Positions 29,345 through 38,239 of a stretch of DNA of 64,000 bases are shown here, piece after piece. The notes beneath the pieces are model-generated. The model saw nothing but the letters and a program-made list of their open reading frames with translations, was not told where the DNA came from and ran no database searches. Position 1 is the stretch's first letter, and every line of letters starts with the position of its first letter. Origin of the DNA: Pseudomonadaceae bacterium (lineage in GTDB: Bacteria > Pseudomonadota > Gammaproteobacteria > Pseudomonadales > Azotimanducaceae); the NCBI GenBank assembly GCA_024743175.1, contig JANSXA010000010.1, forward strand, positions 124,001 through 188,000, read 5' to 3'. A program made the translations under genes and the position numbers.

Positions 29345-30700
29345 GTGTTAGACCAATTTTTATCAGCGAAACAAATTAAAACCGATTCAGAGTCTCTTTC
29401 GATCTGGGGCAAAGACTGGACCAACGGCTTTGCGGTTGCACCCAGCGCGGTTGTTTTTCCGCAAACCAGCGAACAGGTGATTGAGCTGGTTAACTACGCC
29501 CGGTCGAGCAGAACGGCATTGGTGCCTTCTGGCGGCAGAACAGGGTTGTCAGGCGGTGCCGTGGCCAGCAACGGCGAAATTGTGGTGTCGTTTGATCGCA
29601 TGAACCAGATACTCGATTTTGATCAGCAGGAGCAGCGTGTTACCTGTCAGGCGGGTGTCATTACGGCGACGCTGCAGGACTTTGCAAAATCCCATAACCT
29701 GTTTTATCCGGTAGATTTTGCCTCCGCAGGCTCCAGCCAGATCGGCGGAAATGTGGCCACCAACGCCGGTGGCATCAAAGTCATACGTTACGGTCTGACC
29801 AGAGACTGGGTGGCGGGTTTACGCGCGGTGACCGGAACCGGTGAACTGCTCAACTGCAACGCCGGCCTGGTGAAAAACGCCACCGGCTACGATCTGCGCC
29901 ACCTGCTGATCGGCTCTGAAGGCACCCTGGGATTGATCACGGAGGTAGATGTGCGTCTGGCTCGCGCACCGTTACCCCATAGTGTCATGGTGCTGGGGGT
30001 GCCCCGGGTTGGCGATCTGTTACAGGTGCTGCACACTTTTAACGAACATCTGACGTTGTCTGCTTTCGAATTCTTTTCTGACCTGGCGCTGGAAAAAGTG
30101 CGCGCACATCGTGACCTACCTGCGCCGCTGGCAGAAGCCATGCCTTTTTATGCGTTGCTTGAATTTGACGCGGTAGAGATAGACGCTGCTTCCGCCGCCT
30201 TTGAACACACTATGGCTCAGGGCTGGGTGCTAGATGGTGTGCTCAGTCAGTCTGATGCTCAGGCTCAGGCGTTATGGCAACTCAGAGAAGGCATATCCGA
30301 ATCCATTTCGCCGTATACACCTTATAAAAACGATCTGTCGGTCTGCGTCTCCCAGGTGCCCGGGTTCCTCAACGACGTCGACAGATTTGTAGCGGACAGT
30401 TACCCGGATTTTGAAGTGTGCTGGTACGGACACATTGGTGACGGCAATCTGCACCTGAATATTCTGCGCCCGGAGCACCTGAGTGTGGAAGAGTTCATGG
30501 CCAAAGGCCATGCCATGAGTCCAAAGATTTTTGAACTGGTTGCCCAACGCCAGGGCAGTATTTCCGCAGAACATGGTGTGGGATTGCTGAAGCGGGATTT
30601 CCTGAACTATTCACGCAGTCCCGCCGAGATCACCCTCATGCGCGGGTTGAAGTCCCTGTTTGATCCGGATCAGATTCTCAATCCAGGCAAGCTGCTTTAA
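29345..30700 (+). CDS. FAD-binding oxidoreductase, D-2-hydroxyacid dehydrogenase (GlcD/D2HGDH) family
   Basis: 451 residues from a GTG start. The N-terminal PCMH-type FAD domain shows P-S-G-G-R-T-G-L-S-G-G (near 60-70) and I-G-G-N-V-A-T-N-A-G-G. The C-terminal domain has G-H-I-G-D-G-N-L-H (metal/substrate site) and S-A-E-H-G-V-G. This family oxidises D-2-hydroxyglutarate, D-lactate or glycolate and passes electrons to the chain. A D-2-hydroxyglutarate dehydrogenase role is attractive because Pseudomonas carries one, but substrate cannot be read from the sequence. It is convergent with rpiA. Confidence 0.88.
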   Translation: MLDQFLSAKQIKTDSESLSIWGKDWTNGFAVAPSAVVFPQTSEQVIELVNYARSSRTALVPSGGRTGLSGGAVASNGEIVVSFDRMNQILDFDQQEQRVTCQAGVITATLQDFAKSHNLFYPVDFASAGSSQIGGNVATNAGGIKVIRYGLTRDWVAGLRAVTGTGELLNCNAGLVKNATGYDLRHLLIGSEGTLGLITEVDVRLARAPLPHSVMVLGVPRVGDLLQVLHTFNEHLTLSAFEFFSDLALEKVRAHRDLPAPLAEAMPFYALLEFDAVEIDAASAAFEHTMAQGWVLDGVLSQSDAQAQALWQLREGISESISPYTPYKNDLSVCVSQVPGFLNDVDRFVADSYPDFEVCWYGHIGDGNLHLNILRPEHLSVEEFMAKGHAMSPKIFELVAQRQGSISAEHGVGLLKRDFLNYSRSPAEITLMRGLKSLFDPDQILNPGKLL

Positions 30701-30726
30701 CCCTGGACCTGATACCGGTTTAAAGC
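30694..30726. terminator. Possible bidirectional terminator between convergent genes
   Basis: An inverted repeat pairs GCTTTAACC (30694-30702) with GGTTTAAAGC (30717-30726), with one bulged base and a 14-base loop. It spans the stop codons of the FAD oxidoreductase and of convergent rpiA. The stem is AT-rich and not followed by a long T-run, so this is tentative. Confidence 0.3.
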
Positions 30727-31403
30727 GTTCGCACGCCGCCTGCGGCGGCAATCAGCACCTTGTCCGCGGCCTGATGCGCAAACAAGCCATTGCACACAAC
30801 GCCAGGCAGGTTGTTGATCGCATTTTCCAGGGCCAGCGGCTCACTGATGTGCAATCCGTGTATATCGATAATCCAGTTACCGTTGTCAGTCACCACACCT
30901 TCGCGCCACACCGGCTGACCGCCCAGAGCCTCGAGCCCGCGGGCCACCAGGCTGCGCGCCATTGGAATCACTTCAACAGGCAGTGGAAAAGTACCCAGCA
31001 CGTTAACCAGCTTGCTTTCGTCGACAATGCAAATAAACTCGTCCGCCGCACTGGCAACAATTTTTTCCCGTGTTAACGCAGCGCCGCCACCTTTTATGAG
31101 ATTGCGCCCTGGGTCAACTTCGTCTGCCCCGTCAATATAGACGTCTACACGGACGGTGGCGTTTAAGTCCAGTACCTGGATGCCGTGATCTCTGAGGCGC
31201 TGTGAAGATGCCTCGCTGGAAGAAACCGCAGCATCGAACAGGTGTTTGACTGATGCCAGTTCGTCGATAAAAAAATTGGTGGTTGAACCTGTGCCGACAC
31301 CGACTACGCTTTGTAGTTCGAGTCGAGGTTTTATTAAATCCAGTGCAGCCTTTGCCGCTTGCTGTTTGAGTGCGTTCTGGTCGAGTGAGGCTTGCGAACT
31401 GAT
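30720..31403 (-). CDS. rpiA: Ribose-5-phosphate isomerase A (start uncertain)
   Basis: About 227 residues as given. It interconverts ribose-5-phosphate and ribulose-5-phosphate. V-G-V-G-T-G-S-T-T, the D-G-A-D-E-V-D motif, [11 protein letters not shown] and F-P-L-P-V-E-V-I-P are all intact. Homology starts about 6 codons inside 31403. The nearest in-frame ATG/GTG/TTG codons are at 31499-31523, inside divergent ilvA, which would add about 32-40 unrelated residues. The coordinate here uses an ATC at 31403 as a placeholder. A non-ATG start or a long 5' overlap with ilvA are the two options. Confidence 0.85.
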   Translation of the reverse strand: MSSQASLDQNALKQQAAKAALDLIKPRLELQSVVGVGTGSTTNFFIDELASVKHLFDAAVSSSEASSQRLRDHGIQVLDLNATVRVDVYIDGADEVDPGRNLIKGGGAALTREKIVASAADEFICIVDESKLVNVLGTFPLPVEVIPMARSLVARGLEALGGQPVWREGVVTDNGNWIIDIHGLHISEPLALENAINNLPGVVCNGLFAHQAADKVLIAAAGGVRTL

Positions 31404-31444
31404 GGCGGGTCTCGAGAAAAAGAAATTGTGAAAAGATGGTGCCC

Positions 31445-32962
31445 ATGCTCGAAAGTTATGTAAAGAAAATTCTCGGTTCGCGGGTTTACGACCTTGCAAT
31501 GGAGACACCATTGACCCAGGCACCGGGTCTGTCCCGTCGCTTAGGTGCCGAAGTCTGGCTGAAGCGTGAAGACCTGCAACCGGTGTTCAGTTTCAAGAAT
31601 CGCGGTGCCTATAACAAGATGGCACAAATGAGCGAGGCGGATAGAAAAAGAGGTGTGATAACAGCATCAGCGGGCAATCATGCTCAGGGTGTTGCCGCGG
31701 CAGCCCGCCATCTGGGTATGAAGGCAACCATTGTGATGGGTCGTAACACGCCGAGCATAAAAGTTGATGCGGTCAAGGCCAGGGGTGCAAAAGTTGTCCT
31801 GCACGGTGATGGTTTTCCCCAGGCGGCAGCACATGCGGCACAGCTGCAGAGCGAAGGTAACCTCACCTATGTGCATCCGTTTGATGATGTAGATGTCATT
31901 GCCGGCCAGGGTACTGTAGGCATGGAAGTTGTTAACCAGCATCCGGGTCAGCCCGATGTTGTTTTTGTCCCGGTTGGCGGCGGTGGTTTGATTGCCGGAA
32001 TTGCGGCTTATATCAAGTACCTCTACCCGAAAACCAGAATTGTTGGCGTGGAGGTCCAGGGTTCAGCGTGTCTGCATGCTGCCATGCAGGCTGGACGGCG
32101 GGTGAAGCTGCCGCTGGAAACCCTTGATCTGTTTGCAGATGGCGTATCCGTAGCGCAGGTCGGCAAAGAAAACTTCAAGGTGGCGAAAAAATATGTAGAC
32201 GAAGTAGTGGTCTGCAGCATTGATGAGATTTGTGCAGCCATCAAAGATATCTTTGAGGAAACCCGGGTGGTTGCTGAACCTGCCGGTGCATTAGCCGTTG
32301 CCGGCATGAAGCAGTATCTGGCAGACTACCCGGCGTCAGATCAATCCGTGGTCGCCATAGTCAGTGGCGCCAACGTTAACTTTGATCGCCTGCGCCATAT
32401 TTCCGAGCGCTCTGAAATTGGCGAGCAGCGTGAAGCCATTCTGGCGGTGACCATAGATGAAGTGAAAGGCAGCTTCCTGAAGTTCTGCCGCGCGCTGGGT
32501 AAACGTTCGATAACAGAATTCAATTATCGCTGGGCCCGCGATTCAAAGGCACATATCTATGTTGGCATGCAGGTGACAGCACCTGCTGACCGCGATGAGG
32601 CGGTGGCTGACCTGTCCAGTCGTGGATACGCGGTTGTAGATATGACCAACAATGAAGCGGCCAAGTTGCACGTCCGCCATATGGTGGGTGGTCGCAGCAT
32701 CGGTGCCGAAGAAGAACTGCTGTTCCGTTTTGAGTTTCCCGAGCGTCCGGGTGCGTTGTTACAGTTTTTGAGTGGCGTCGGTGCGCAGTGGAACATCACC
32801 CTGTTTCATTACCGCAATCATGGTGCCGCCTACGGGCGGGTGTTGGTTGGTTTTGCCGCTGGCGCCGAGGAACGTCCAAAACTGCTTAAATTTCTGCAGC
32901 GTATCGGCTATCGGTTCTGGGAAGAAAGTGATAATCCCGCTTATCAGCTGTTTTTGAAGTAA
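31445..32962 (+). CDS. ilvA: Threonine ammonia-lyase, biosynthetic
   Basis: 505 residues from the ATG at 31445 (an in-frame ATG at 31436 adds three). It deaminates threonine to 2-oxobutanoate, the first step to isoleucine. PLP lysine K51 lies in F-S-F-K-N-R-G-A-Y, and the glycine loop is V-G-G-G-G-L-I-A-G. The C-terminal third has two ACT-like regulatory domains (about 325-500), the form inhibited by isoleucine. It is divergent from rpiA, as in P. aeruginosa. Confidence 0.96.
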   Translation: MLESYVKKILGSRVYDLAMETPLTQAPGLSRRLGAEVWLKREDLQPVFSFKNRGAYNKMAQMSEADRKRGVITASAGNHAQGVAAAARHLGMKATIVMGRNTPSIKVDAVKARGAKVVLHGDGFPQAAAHAAQLQSEGNLTYVHPFDDVDVIAGQGTVGMEVVNQHPGQPDVVFVPVGGGGLIAGIAAYIKYLYPKTRIVGVEVQGSACLHAAMQAGRRVKLPLETLDLFADGVSVAQVGKENFKVAKKYVDEVVVCSIDEICAAIKDIFEETRVVAEPAGALAVAGMKQYLADYPASDQSVVAIVSGANVNFDRLRHISERSEIGEQREAILAVTIDEVKGSFLKFCRALGKRSITEFNYRWARDSKAHIYVGMQVTAPADRDEAVADLSSRGYAVVDMTNNEAAKLHVRHMVGGRSIGAEEELLFRFEFPERPGALLQFLSGVGAQWNITLFHYRNHGAAYGRVLVGFAAGAEERPKLLKFLQRIGYRFWEESDNPAYQLFLK

Positions 32963-32974
32963 ACCCAGGCTGGC

Positions 32975-33511
32975 TCAACTGTCCTGCCAGTAACGCAGGT
33001 ATTCATCTTCGAACACCAGCTTGGTGCGATCGGCAATATGGTCGATATACAGTCTGCCATCCAGATGATCGAACTCATGCTGGAATACGGTGGCCCAGAA
33101 ACCTTCAAATATAAGTTCTGCAGGGTTGCCACTGGTGTCGGTGTAGTCAATACGAATGTGTTGCGGCCGCTCGACAAAACCGCGCAGGCCCGGCACCGAC
33201 AGACAACCTTCCCAGTAACCTGCCGGGGTGGGGTCAAGTATTGTAATGGTGGGATTGATGAAAGTAGTCAACGGCAAAGGATCAATTTCGCCGTAGCGAC
33301 TTGGTCCGCCGGGAATTTCAACAATAGCCAGGCGCAACGGCACGTCGATTTGCGGGGCTGCCAGGCCAATACCACCGTAGTCGTGCAGGGTATCGACCAT
33401 ATCAGCAATCAGTAAATGCAGCGCTTCACTGCCAATTGCGTCCTTCGCCACCGGCTCGGCAACTTTGCGTAACGTGGGGTGACCCATATTGATAATTTTA
33501 CGAACGGCCAT
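32975..33511 (-). CDS. def: Peptide deformylase
   Basis: 178 residues. It removes the formyl group from nascent proteins. All three metal/active-site motifs are intact: G-I-G-L-A-A-P-Q (motif 1), E-G-C-L-S-V-P-G (motif 2, Cys ligand) and Q-H-E-F-D-H-L-D-G (motif 3, HExxH). It is not next to fmt, as def often is, so it may be one of several deformylases. It is convergent with ilvA across 12 bases. Confidence 0.94.
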   Translation of the reverse strand: MAVRKIINMGHPTLRKVAEPVAKDAIGSEALHLLIADMVDTLHDYGGIGLAAPQIDVPLRLAIVEIPGGPSRYGEIDPLPLTTFINPTITILDPTPAGYWEGCLSVPGLRGFVERPQHIRIDYTDTSGNPAELIFEGFWATVFQHEFDHLDGRLYIDHIADRTKLVFEDEYLRYWQDS

Positions 33512-33528
33512 AACAACCTGCCTGATGT

Positions 33529-34095
33529 CTACTGGGTAAACTCTAGCACGCCATTTTCGGTGGCCACAGCATTGCAGCGCACATCCCAGTCTTCGTTAGG
33601 CAATTCGGCTGCACTGTACTGGCAGGAGAAGGCAACGCCGAGAATATGCGCCTTGGTTGCAGGCAGATATCGGTCGTAGTAGCCGCCACCCATACCCAGA
33701 CGATTACCCCATTTGTCGTAGGCCAGCAGAGGGGTCAGCACAACATCAAGTTCAGCCGGCGGAATTTCGAGACTGTTGCGCGGCTCGGTGATGCCAAAGC
33801 GGTTGATCTGTACCTCGCTGTCCACGGTATAGGCAAAGAATGCCATCTGTCCGTTGGCACCAACGACGGGTAAAGCGACCTGCACAGAGTTCTGCCACAA
33901 GTACTCGATAGTCTGTGTTACGTCAACTTCCGCATTGCTGGCCGCATAAGCTGCAACAACTCTGGCGGATCGCAGGGGTGCCCAATCGGCGAGGTGTGTG
34001 GAAATGGAGATATTGGCGGCTTGCCGGGCGTGGTCATCCAGGTTGCGGCGTCGAGCTGAAAATTCGCTGCGCAGGGCGTTCCGACGGATATTCAT
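33529..34095 (-). CDS. 5-formyltetrahydrofolate cyclo-ligase
   Basis: 188 residues (YgfA/Fau family). It converts 5-formyl-THF to 5,10-methenyl-THF with ATP. The signature D-K-W-G-N-R-L-G-M-G-G-G-Y-Y-D-R-Y is complete. It lies directly downstream of 6S RNA on the same strand, the arrangement conserved from E. coli (ssrS-ygfA) to Pseudomonas, so it is probably made from the same long transcript. Confidence 0.94.
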   Translation of the reverse strand: MNIRRNALRSEFSARRRNLDDHARQAANISISTHLADWAPLRSARVVAAYAASNAEVDVTQTIEYLWQNSVQVALPVVGANGQMAFFAYTVDSEVQINRFGITEPRNSLEIPPAELDVVLTPLLAYDKWGNRLGMGGGYYDRYLPATKAHILGVAFSCQYSAAELPNEDWDVRCNAVATENGVLEFTQ

Positions 34096-34142
34096 GAAGA
34101 CCTCCTATGCAACAGGTACATCAGGTCGCCAGGCGATAGAAG

Positions 34143-34320
34143 TGTTCCCGGAGATGCCGCTACTGGTTTGCCCTGAACCGTTATGGTTCAAGGCGGAGGT
34201 CTGTGCAACATCTAAGGCATCCCATCATGTTGGGCAAGCACACGGACGCTGGCAGCAGAATCTCCTGAGTTATCTCTAACGGCTCAAGGACGCGACCAAC
34301 TGGCAAACATCCCAGGAACA
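34143..34320 (-). ncRNA. ssrS: 6S RNA
   Basis: About 178 bases in the 320-base gap between zapA and the cyclo-ligase gene. 6S RNA mimics an open promoter and sequesters sigma-70 RNA polymerase. Read on the minus strand, the ends pair (5' GTTCCTGGGATGTT with 3' GCATCTCCGGGAAC). The conserved 3' block contains CCTTGAACC, GGTTCA and GCGGCATCTC, as in E. coli ssrS. The 5' half has CAGTTGGTC and CCTTGAGCCG, as in Pseudomonas. Ends are placed from the pairing and the promoter and may be off by a few bases. Confidence 0.9.
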
Positions 34321-34325
34321 AGTCC

Positions 34326-34353
34326 AGTATAGCCCTTCATGCAGGGAGTCCAA
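34326..34353 (-). promoter_or_regulatory. Sigma-70 promoter of 6S RNA
   Basis: On the minus strand, -35 TTGGAC (34353-34348) and -10 TATACT (34331-34326) are separated by 16 bases. Transcription would start near 34319-34320, matching the predicted 5' end of 6S RNA. Confidence 0.75.
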
Positions 34354-34415
34354 GTCTTGTAATTAGGTCAATTGGACAGTATGGGAGGTGTCCCGCACAA
34401 CGCAGGGAAAAGTAT

Positions 34416-34730
34416 TTACAGGTCCAGTTGCTTATGGTTCGCCAGCGCAGTTTCAACCTTGTTGTTGAGACTTTCGAGACGCTGCCCGACTGCGTCCTTG
34501 GTTTCATGCAGAATATTCTGCCCGGACAGATAGTCATTGGTGATGTTCAACGCGGCCATGACCGCTACGCGATCCAGTCCCACAACTTTTCCCGAGGCGC
34601 GTATGGTCTCCATCTGGCCATCCAGAAACTGGGCGGCACGGGTTAACGCATCAACTTCATCAGGTGGACAGCTGACCTGGTATTCTTTACCCATGATGGT
34701 AACGCGAACGGTGTTTGCGGTTTGAGTCAT
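34416..34730 (-). CDS. zapA: Cell division protein ZapA
   Basis: 104 residues. ZapA binds and bundles FtsZ at mid-cell. An N-terminal beta domain (V-R-V-T-I-M-G-K-E-Y) with the conserved R/A-A-Q-F-L-D segment is followed by a helical coiled-coil tail (about 60-100). It lies upstream of 6S RNA and 25 bases after the zapB-like gene, in the conserved zapB-like/zapA/6S/fau order. Confidence 0.93.
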   Translation of the reverse strand: MTQTANTVRVTIMGKEYQVSCPPDEVDALTRAAQFLDGQMETIRASGKVVGLDRVAVMAALNITNDYLSGQNILHETKDAVGQRLESLNNKVETALANHKQLDL

Positions 34731-34755
34731 AGTGAAATGTGTACCCGTCTGCCTG

Positions 34756-34974
34756 TTAATCTTTTTCCAGCGCTTTCAGACGCGTGATCATGGACTCAAC
34801 CCGGCTTTTTGCCAGTTCGTTTTTTTCGATCAGTTTGGCGCGTTCGGTAGACCAGTTTTTCTGTTGTGTACGCAAGGCTCTGTTCTCTTTGCTTAATACG
34901 GTGGTCAGTACCAGCAGTTCGTCGATCTGTTGTTCAAGTTGGCTGAGTTGTTCTATTTCGGCGTTGGAAGCCAT
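34756..34974 (-). CDS. Small coiled-coil protein, TIGR02449/ZapB-like
   Basis: 72 residues, almost wholly a predicted coiled coil (I-E-Q-L-S-Q-L-E-Q-Q-I-D-E-L; later K-E-N-R-A-L-R). It matches the family of short coiled-coil proteins encoded just before zapA in Pseudomonas relatives. A role in Z-ring organisation is inferred from this position and from resemblance to ZapB. Confidence 0.82.
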   Translation of the reverse strand: MASNAEIEQLSQLEQQIDELLVLTTVLSKENRALRTQQKNWSTERAKLIEKNELAKSRVESMITRLKALEKD

Positions 34975-35099
34975 GGTCTTGCTCTTTCTTATTCTCAGTT
35001 GCGCTTTTTCTGCCTAAGTAAATGCTTGTCTGTGGCATTTATTCCGTGGTTAGGCGATAGTTTGCGCTGATTACCTTCCTTTGTGTAGCCCAATATATC

Positions 35100-35657
35100 G
35101 TGTCTGATCTTCAAGCGCTTGCGCAAAATGCATCCTCTATTATCGACCCTCCTGAGTTACATGGTGTGGTCTGCGGTTTTGCGGCGGGCGAACCGGCTCA
35201 ATTTATGCTCTCAGAGTTTGTCCAGCTGATGGGTACAGACGTTCTGTCTGATGAAACTGCGGTGAGTGATTTTGTCAGCGCCGCCCTGGAAGGGCTGTTT
35301 GCTCAGGATATGAGTTTTGTCCCCCTGATCCCTGACGATGAGTATCCGCTTGAGCAGCGCCTGGCGGGTCTGAGTGCCTGGTGTGCGGGTTTCCTGAGTG
35401 GTTTTGGTGCTGCGTTCGGCGGCAGTGAAGGCGGCGCAACAATGGATACTTTACCGCTGGACGTACAGGAAATTCTGCGCGACTTTGCCAGTATCAGCTC
35501 TCTGGATGAGTCCGTGGAAGGCGGCGAGCATGAAGAAAGTGCCTACATGGAAATCTACGAATATGTGCGGGTCGCGGCTGTACTTGCCCTGACCTTGATT
35601 TCAGAACAGGCGGAGCGCACCGCGGCCAACAAAGACGATTCCCAGGACAGTCCTTGA
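35100..35657 (+). CDS. UPF0149 family protein (YgfB/YecA)
   Basis: 185 residues from a GTG start. P-P-E-L-H-G-V-V-C-G-F near the N-terminus and L-S-A-W-C-A-G-F-L-S-G-F in the middle are the family signatures. The C-terminal metal-binding SEC-C tail found in YecA is absent, so this is the short YgfB type. In P. aeruginosa YgfB has been linked to control of ampDh3 and beta-lactam resistance. It is divergent from the zapB-like gene and overlaps pepP. Confidence 0.9.
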   Translation: MSDLQALAQNASSIIDPPELHGVVCGFAAGEPAQFMLSEFVQLMGTDVLSDETAVSDFVSAALEGLFAQDMSFVPLIPDDEYPLEQRLAGLSAWCAGFLSGFGAAFGGSEGGATMDTLPLDVQEILRDFASISSLDESVEGGEHEESAYMEIYEYVRVAAVLALTLISEQAERTAANKDDSQDSP

Positions 35658-37021
35658 GCATAAGCACAGCGGACTACAAAAAACGCCGCAATCAATTGAT
35701 GTCGATGATGTCGCCGGGGTCTGTAGCGCTGATTCCCGGCGCCAGCCCGGCGCGTCGCAATCGTGATATCCAGTACCTGTTTCGTCAGGACAGCGATTTT
35801 TTCTACCTCACCGGATTTTCTGAGCCGGATGCATTACTGCTGCTGGCTCCGGGTCGTGAGCATGGTCAGGAGATACTGTTTTGTGCGGAACGTGATGTGC
35901 AGGCTGAACGCTGGGATGGCGAACGCCTGGGTCCTGAGCGCGCAACCCAGAATCTGGGTGTGGACGATGCGTTTCCGGTAACCGACATGGACGACATTTT
36001 ACCCGGCCTGCTGGAGTCGCGTGCGCGGATTTATGTGACGTTGGGTGAGTACCCGGATTTTGATAGTCGCCTGCTTGCCTGGGTTGCTGATATCCGCAAG
36101 CGCGAAGCAGGTGGCGCGCAAACGCCGGGTGAGTTTCTCGAACTGAAACACCTTCTGCATGAACTGCGACTGTTTAAATCAGCCAAAGAACAGCAGTTAA
36201 TGCGCAAAGCTGCAAAAATCACCAGCATCGCCCATCGCCGCGCCATGCAGGTGTGTGAGCCGGGTATGCTGGAAAGCCAGCTGGAAGCTGAACTGACCTA
36301 TGAGTTCATGTCTCATGGCGCCCGATCACCTGCTTATCCCTGTATTGTTGGCGGTGGTGAAAACGCCTGTGTCATGCACTACGTTGACAACACCGCGGTC
36401 CTGAAAAAGAACGATCTTGTGCTGATCGATGCAGGCTGTGAGTACCAGCATTACGCAGCAGACGTGACGCGCACCTTCCCGGTCAGCGGAAAGTTCAGCG
36501 GCGCGCAGCAGAAACTGTACGACATTGTTCTGCGCGCCAATGAAGCAGCGATCAGCCAGTGTCTGCCCGGCAATTATTTCAACGCACCACATGAAGCAGC
36601 TGTTAGGGTCATTGTTGAGGGTCTGGTCGCACTGGGGCTGCTTGAAGGTGCGATCGATGAGATCATTGCAGTGCAGGATTACAAAGCGTTCTGTCCGCAC
36701 AAAACCTCCCACTGGCTGGGTATTGATGTCCACGATGTTGGCGATTACCGCATCGATACCAGCTGGCGCGATTTTGAACCCGGCATGGTGTTAACCATTG
36801 AGCCGGGCATCTATATCCCGCGGGATGAGACAACCGCGCATCTGCCTGACAGGTATCGTGGTATCGGCATTCGTATCGAAGACGATGTGCTGATAACCAG
36901 ACAGGGATGTGAAGTACTCACCGATGATGTGCCAAAACAGCCTGCCGAAATTGAAGCCTTGATGGCTGAGCCGTTTATCCAGGCATCGCGGGTGCAACCC
37001 CGCCGTCGGAGTGCTCGCTAG
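35654..37021 (+). CDS. pepP: Xaa-Pro aminopeptidase
   Basis: 455 residues. It removes N-terminal residues preceding proline. An N-terminal AMP_N domain (about 1-135) precedes a pita-bread M24 domain. Metal ligands are visible as D in L-I-D-A-G-C, D in A-A-D-V-T-R-T-F, H in K-T-S-H-W-L-G, E in T-I-E-P-G-I-Y and E in R-I-E-D-D. The start is a TTG overlapping the UPF0149 stop by four bases (TTGA). The ygfB-pepP-ubiH run is conserved as in E. coli. Confidence 0.94.
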   Translation: MSISTADYKKRRNQLMSMMSPGSVALIPGASPARRNRDIQYLFRQDSDFFYLTGFSEPDALLLLAPGREHGQEILFCAERDVQAERWDGERLGPERATQNLGVDDAFPVTDMDDILPGLLESRARIYVTLGEYPDFDSRLLAWVADIRKREAGGAQTPGEFLELKHLLHELRLFKSAKEQQLMRKAAKITSIAHRRAMQVCEPGMLESQLEAELTYEFMSHGARSPAYPCIVGGGENACVMHYVDNTAVLKKNDLVLIDAGCEYQHYAADVTRTFPVSGKFSGAQQKLYDIVLRANEAAISQCLPGNYFNAPHEAAVRVIVEGLVALGLLEGAIDEIIAVQDYKAFCPHKTSHWLGIDVHDVGDYRIDTSWRDFEPGMVLTIEPGIYIPRDETTAHLPDRYRGIGIRIEDDVLITRQGCEVLTDDVPKQPAEIEALMAEPFIQASRVQPRRRSAR

Positions 37022-38202
37022 TGGCGAAGACCTCAACCATTGCAATTGTTGGCGGTGGACTGGTTGGCGTAACCGCAGCCCTTGCGTTAGCACGTCGTGA
37101 TTATCAGGTGACGCTGATTGACCGACAGGCACCCCAGATACAGCGCGGTGCGCTGGGAATGGATATTCGTAATGTGGCTTTATCGCCTGCTTCCCAGGCA
37201 CTGCTTGATAGCGTGGGGGTCTGGGGTGCAACCCCCGCCGCACCCTATCAACATATGCAGGTCTGGGAGCAGTGGGGTAACAGTGAATTGTCTTTCCACG
37301 CCGCAGATGTAGGCGCTCTGCAACTAGGTTGGCTGGTGGAAGTCAGCCCTTTGCTGGCACATGCCTGGCAGCAAATGGATCGGTACGACAACCTGACGGT
37401 GTGGACAAGTGAGATCAGTGACGTTGATGTGTCCAGCGAGCGTGTCGAGATAGAAACCGCCACCGGTGCTCGCGGCAGCTTCGATTTTCTGATTGCAGCT
37501 GATGGTGCGCAATCGCTGGTGCGTCGCGCCATGAATCTCGATGTACAGCAATACCCGGTGCATCAGGTGGCCTTGACCACCGTGGTGAAAACCGAACAGC
37601 CGCATCAGCACACAGCCTGGCAGCGGTTTTTAACCGATGGTCCGCTGGCGTTTCTGCCGGCGGTTGATGAACATCTTTGCTCTATTGTCTGGTCCCAGAG
37701 TGGCGAAGAAGCCGAGCGGCGCAAGGCAATGGATGAGGCACAATTCTGTCGTGAGATTGGTTTTGCAATTGAACACCGCCTGGGCGCTGTTACCCAGGTT
37801 GATCAACGCTTCAGTTTTCCGTTGACCCAGCAACGATTGCCCAATTGTGCACCGGATCCGCGTGTTCTTTTGATTGGAGATGCCATGCGGGTGGTGCACC
37901 CACTTGCGGGTATGGGGGTGAATCTGGGTCTTGAAGATGTACAACAGATGCTTGAAGTGGCCCGGCCGACAGTAGACCTCTCCGCGCCCGGATTGTGGAC
38001 GCGTTTTGCCCGCCAGCGTCAGGTCAGAGCGCAGATGATGATCCGCATATTTTCCGCGCTGCAGAAAATTTACGGCAGCTCTGATCCGGGACTTGCGCTG
38101 TTGCGGAATATTGGCGTTGCCTCGATCAACCGGCTTGACGGTTTGAAACAGCAGATCATGCGTGAAGCCATGGGTCTGACCGCGACAGGCGCCAGCTCAT
38201 AA
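37021..38202 (+). CDS. UbiH/UbiF/VisC-family ubiquinone biosynthesis hydroxylase
   Basis: 393 residues from a GTG that overlaps the pepP stop by one base. A flavin monooxygenase that hydroxylates the ring of ubiquinone precursors. The N-terminal FAD motif is G-G-G-L-V-G-V-T-A-A and the second FAD motif reads G-D-A-M-R-V-V-H-P-L-A-G-M-G-V-N-L-G. This differs from the common G-D-A-A-H...G-Q-G-x-N-L-G at the A-H and Q positions. E. coli has ubiH and ubiI here in tandem; only one is present, so I do not assign C5 or C6 specificity. Confidence 0.88.
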   Translation: MAKTSTIAIVGGGLVGVTAALALARRDYQVTLIDRQAPQIQRGALGMDIRNVALSPASQALLDSVGVWGATPAAPYQHMQVWEQWGNSELSFHAADVGALQLGWLVEVSPLLAHAWQQMDRYDNLTVWTSEISDVDVSSERVEIETATGARGSFDFLIAADGAQSLVRRAMNLDVQQYPVHQVALTTVVKTEQPHQHTAWQRFLTDGPLAFLPAVDEHLCSIVWSQSGEEAERRKAMDEAQFCREIGFAIEHRLGAVTQVDQRFSFPLTQQRLPNCAPDPRVLLIGDAMRVVHPLAGMGVNLGLEDVQQMLEVARPTVDLSAPGLWTRFARQRQVRAQMMIRIFSALQKIYGSSDPGLALLRNIGVASINRLDGLKQQIMREAMGLTATGASS

Positions 38203-38239
38203 CCACATCAACCTGGAAGAACTTTTAACTGGAAGCCCA

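Noticed and set aside
38203-38239. Glycine riboswitch before gcvT
   Set aside because: The gap is only 37 bases, too short for a glycine aptamer.
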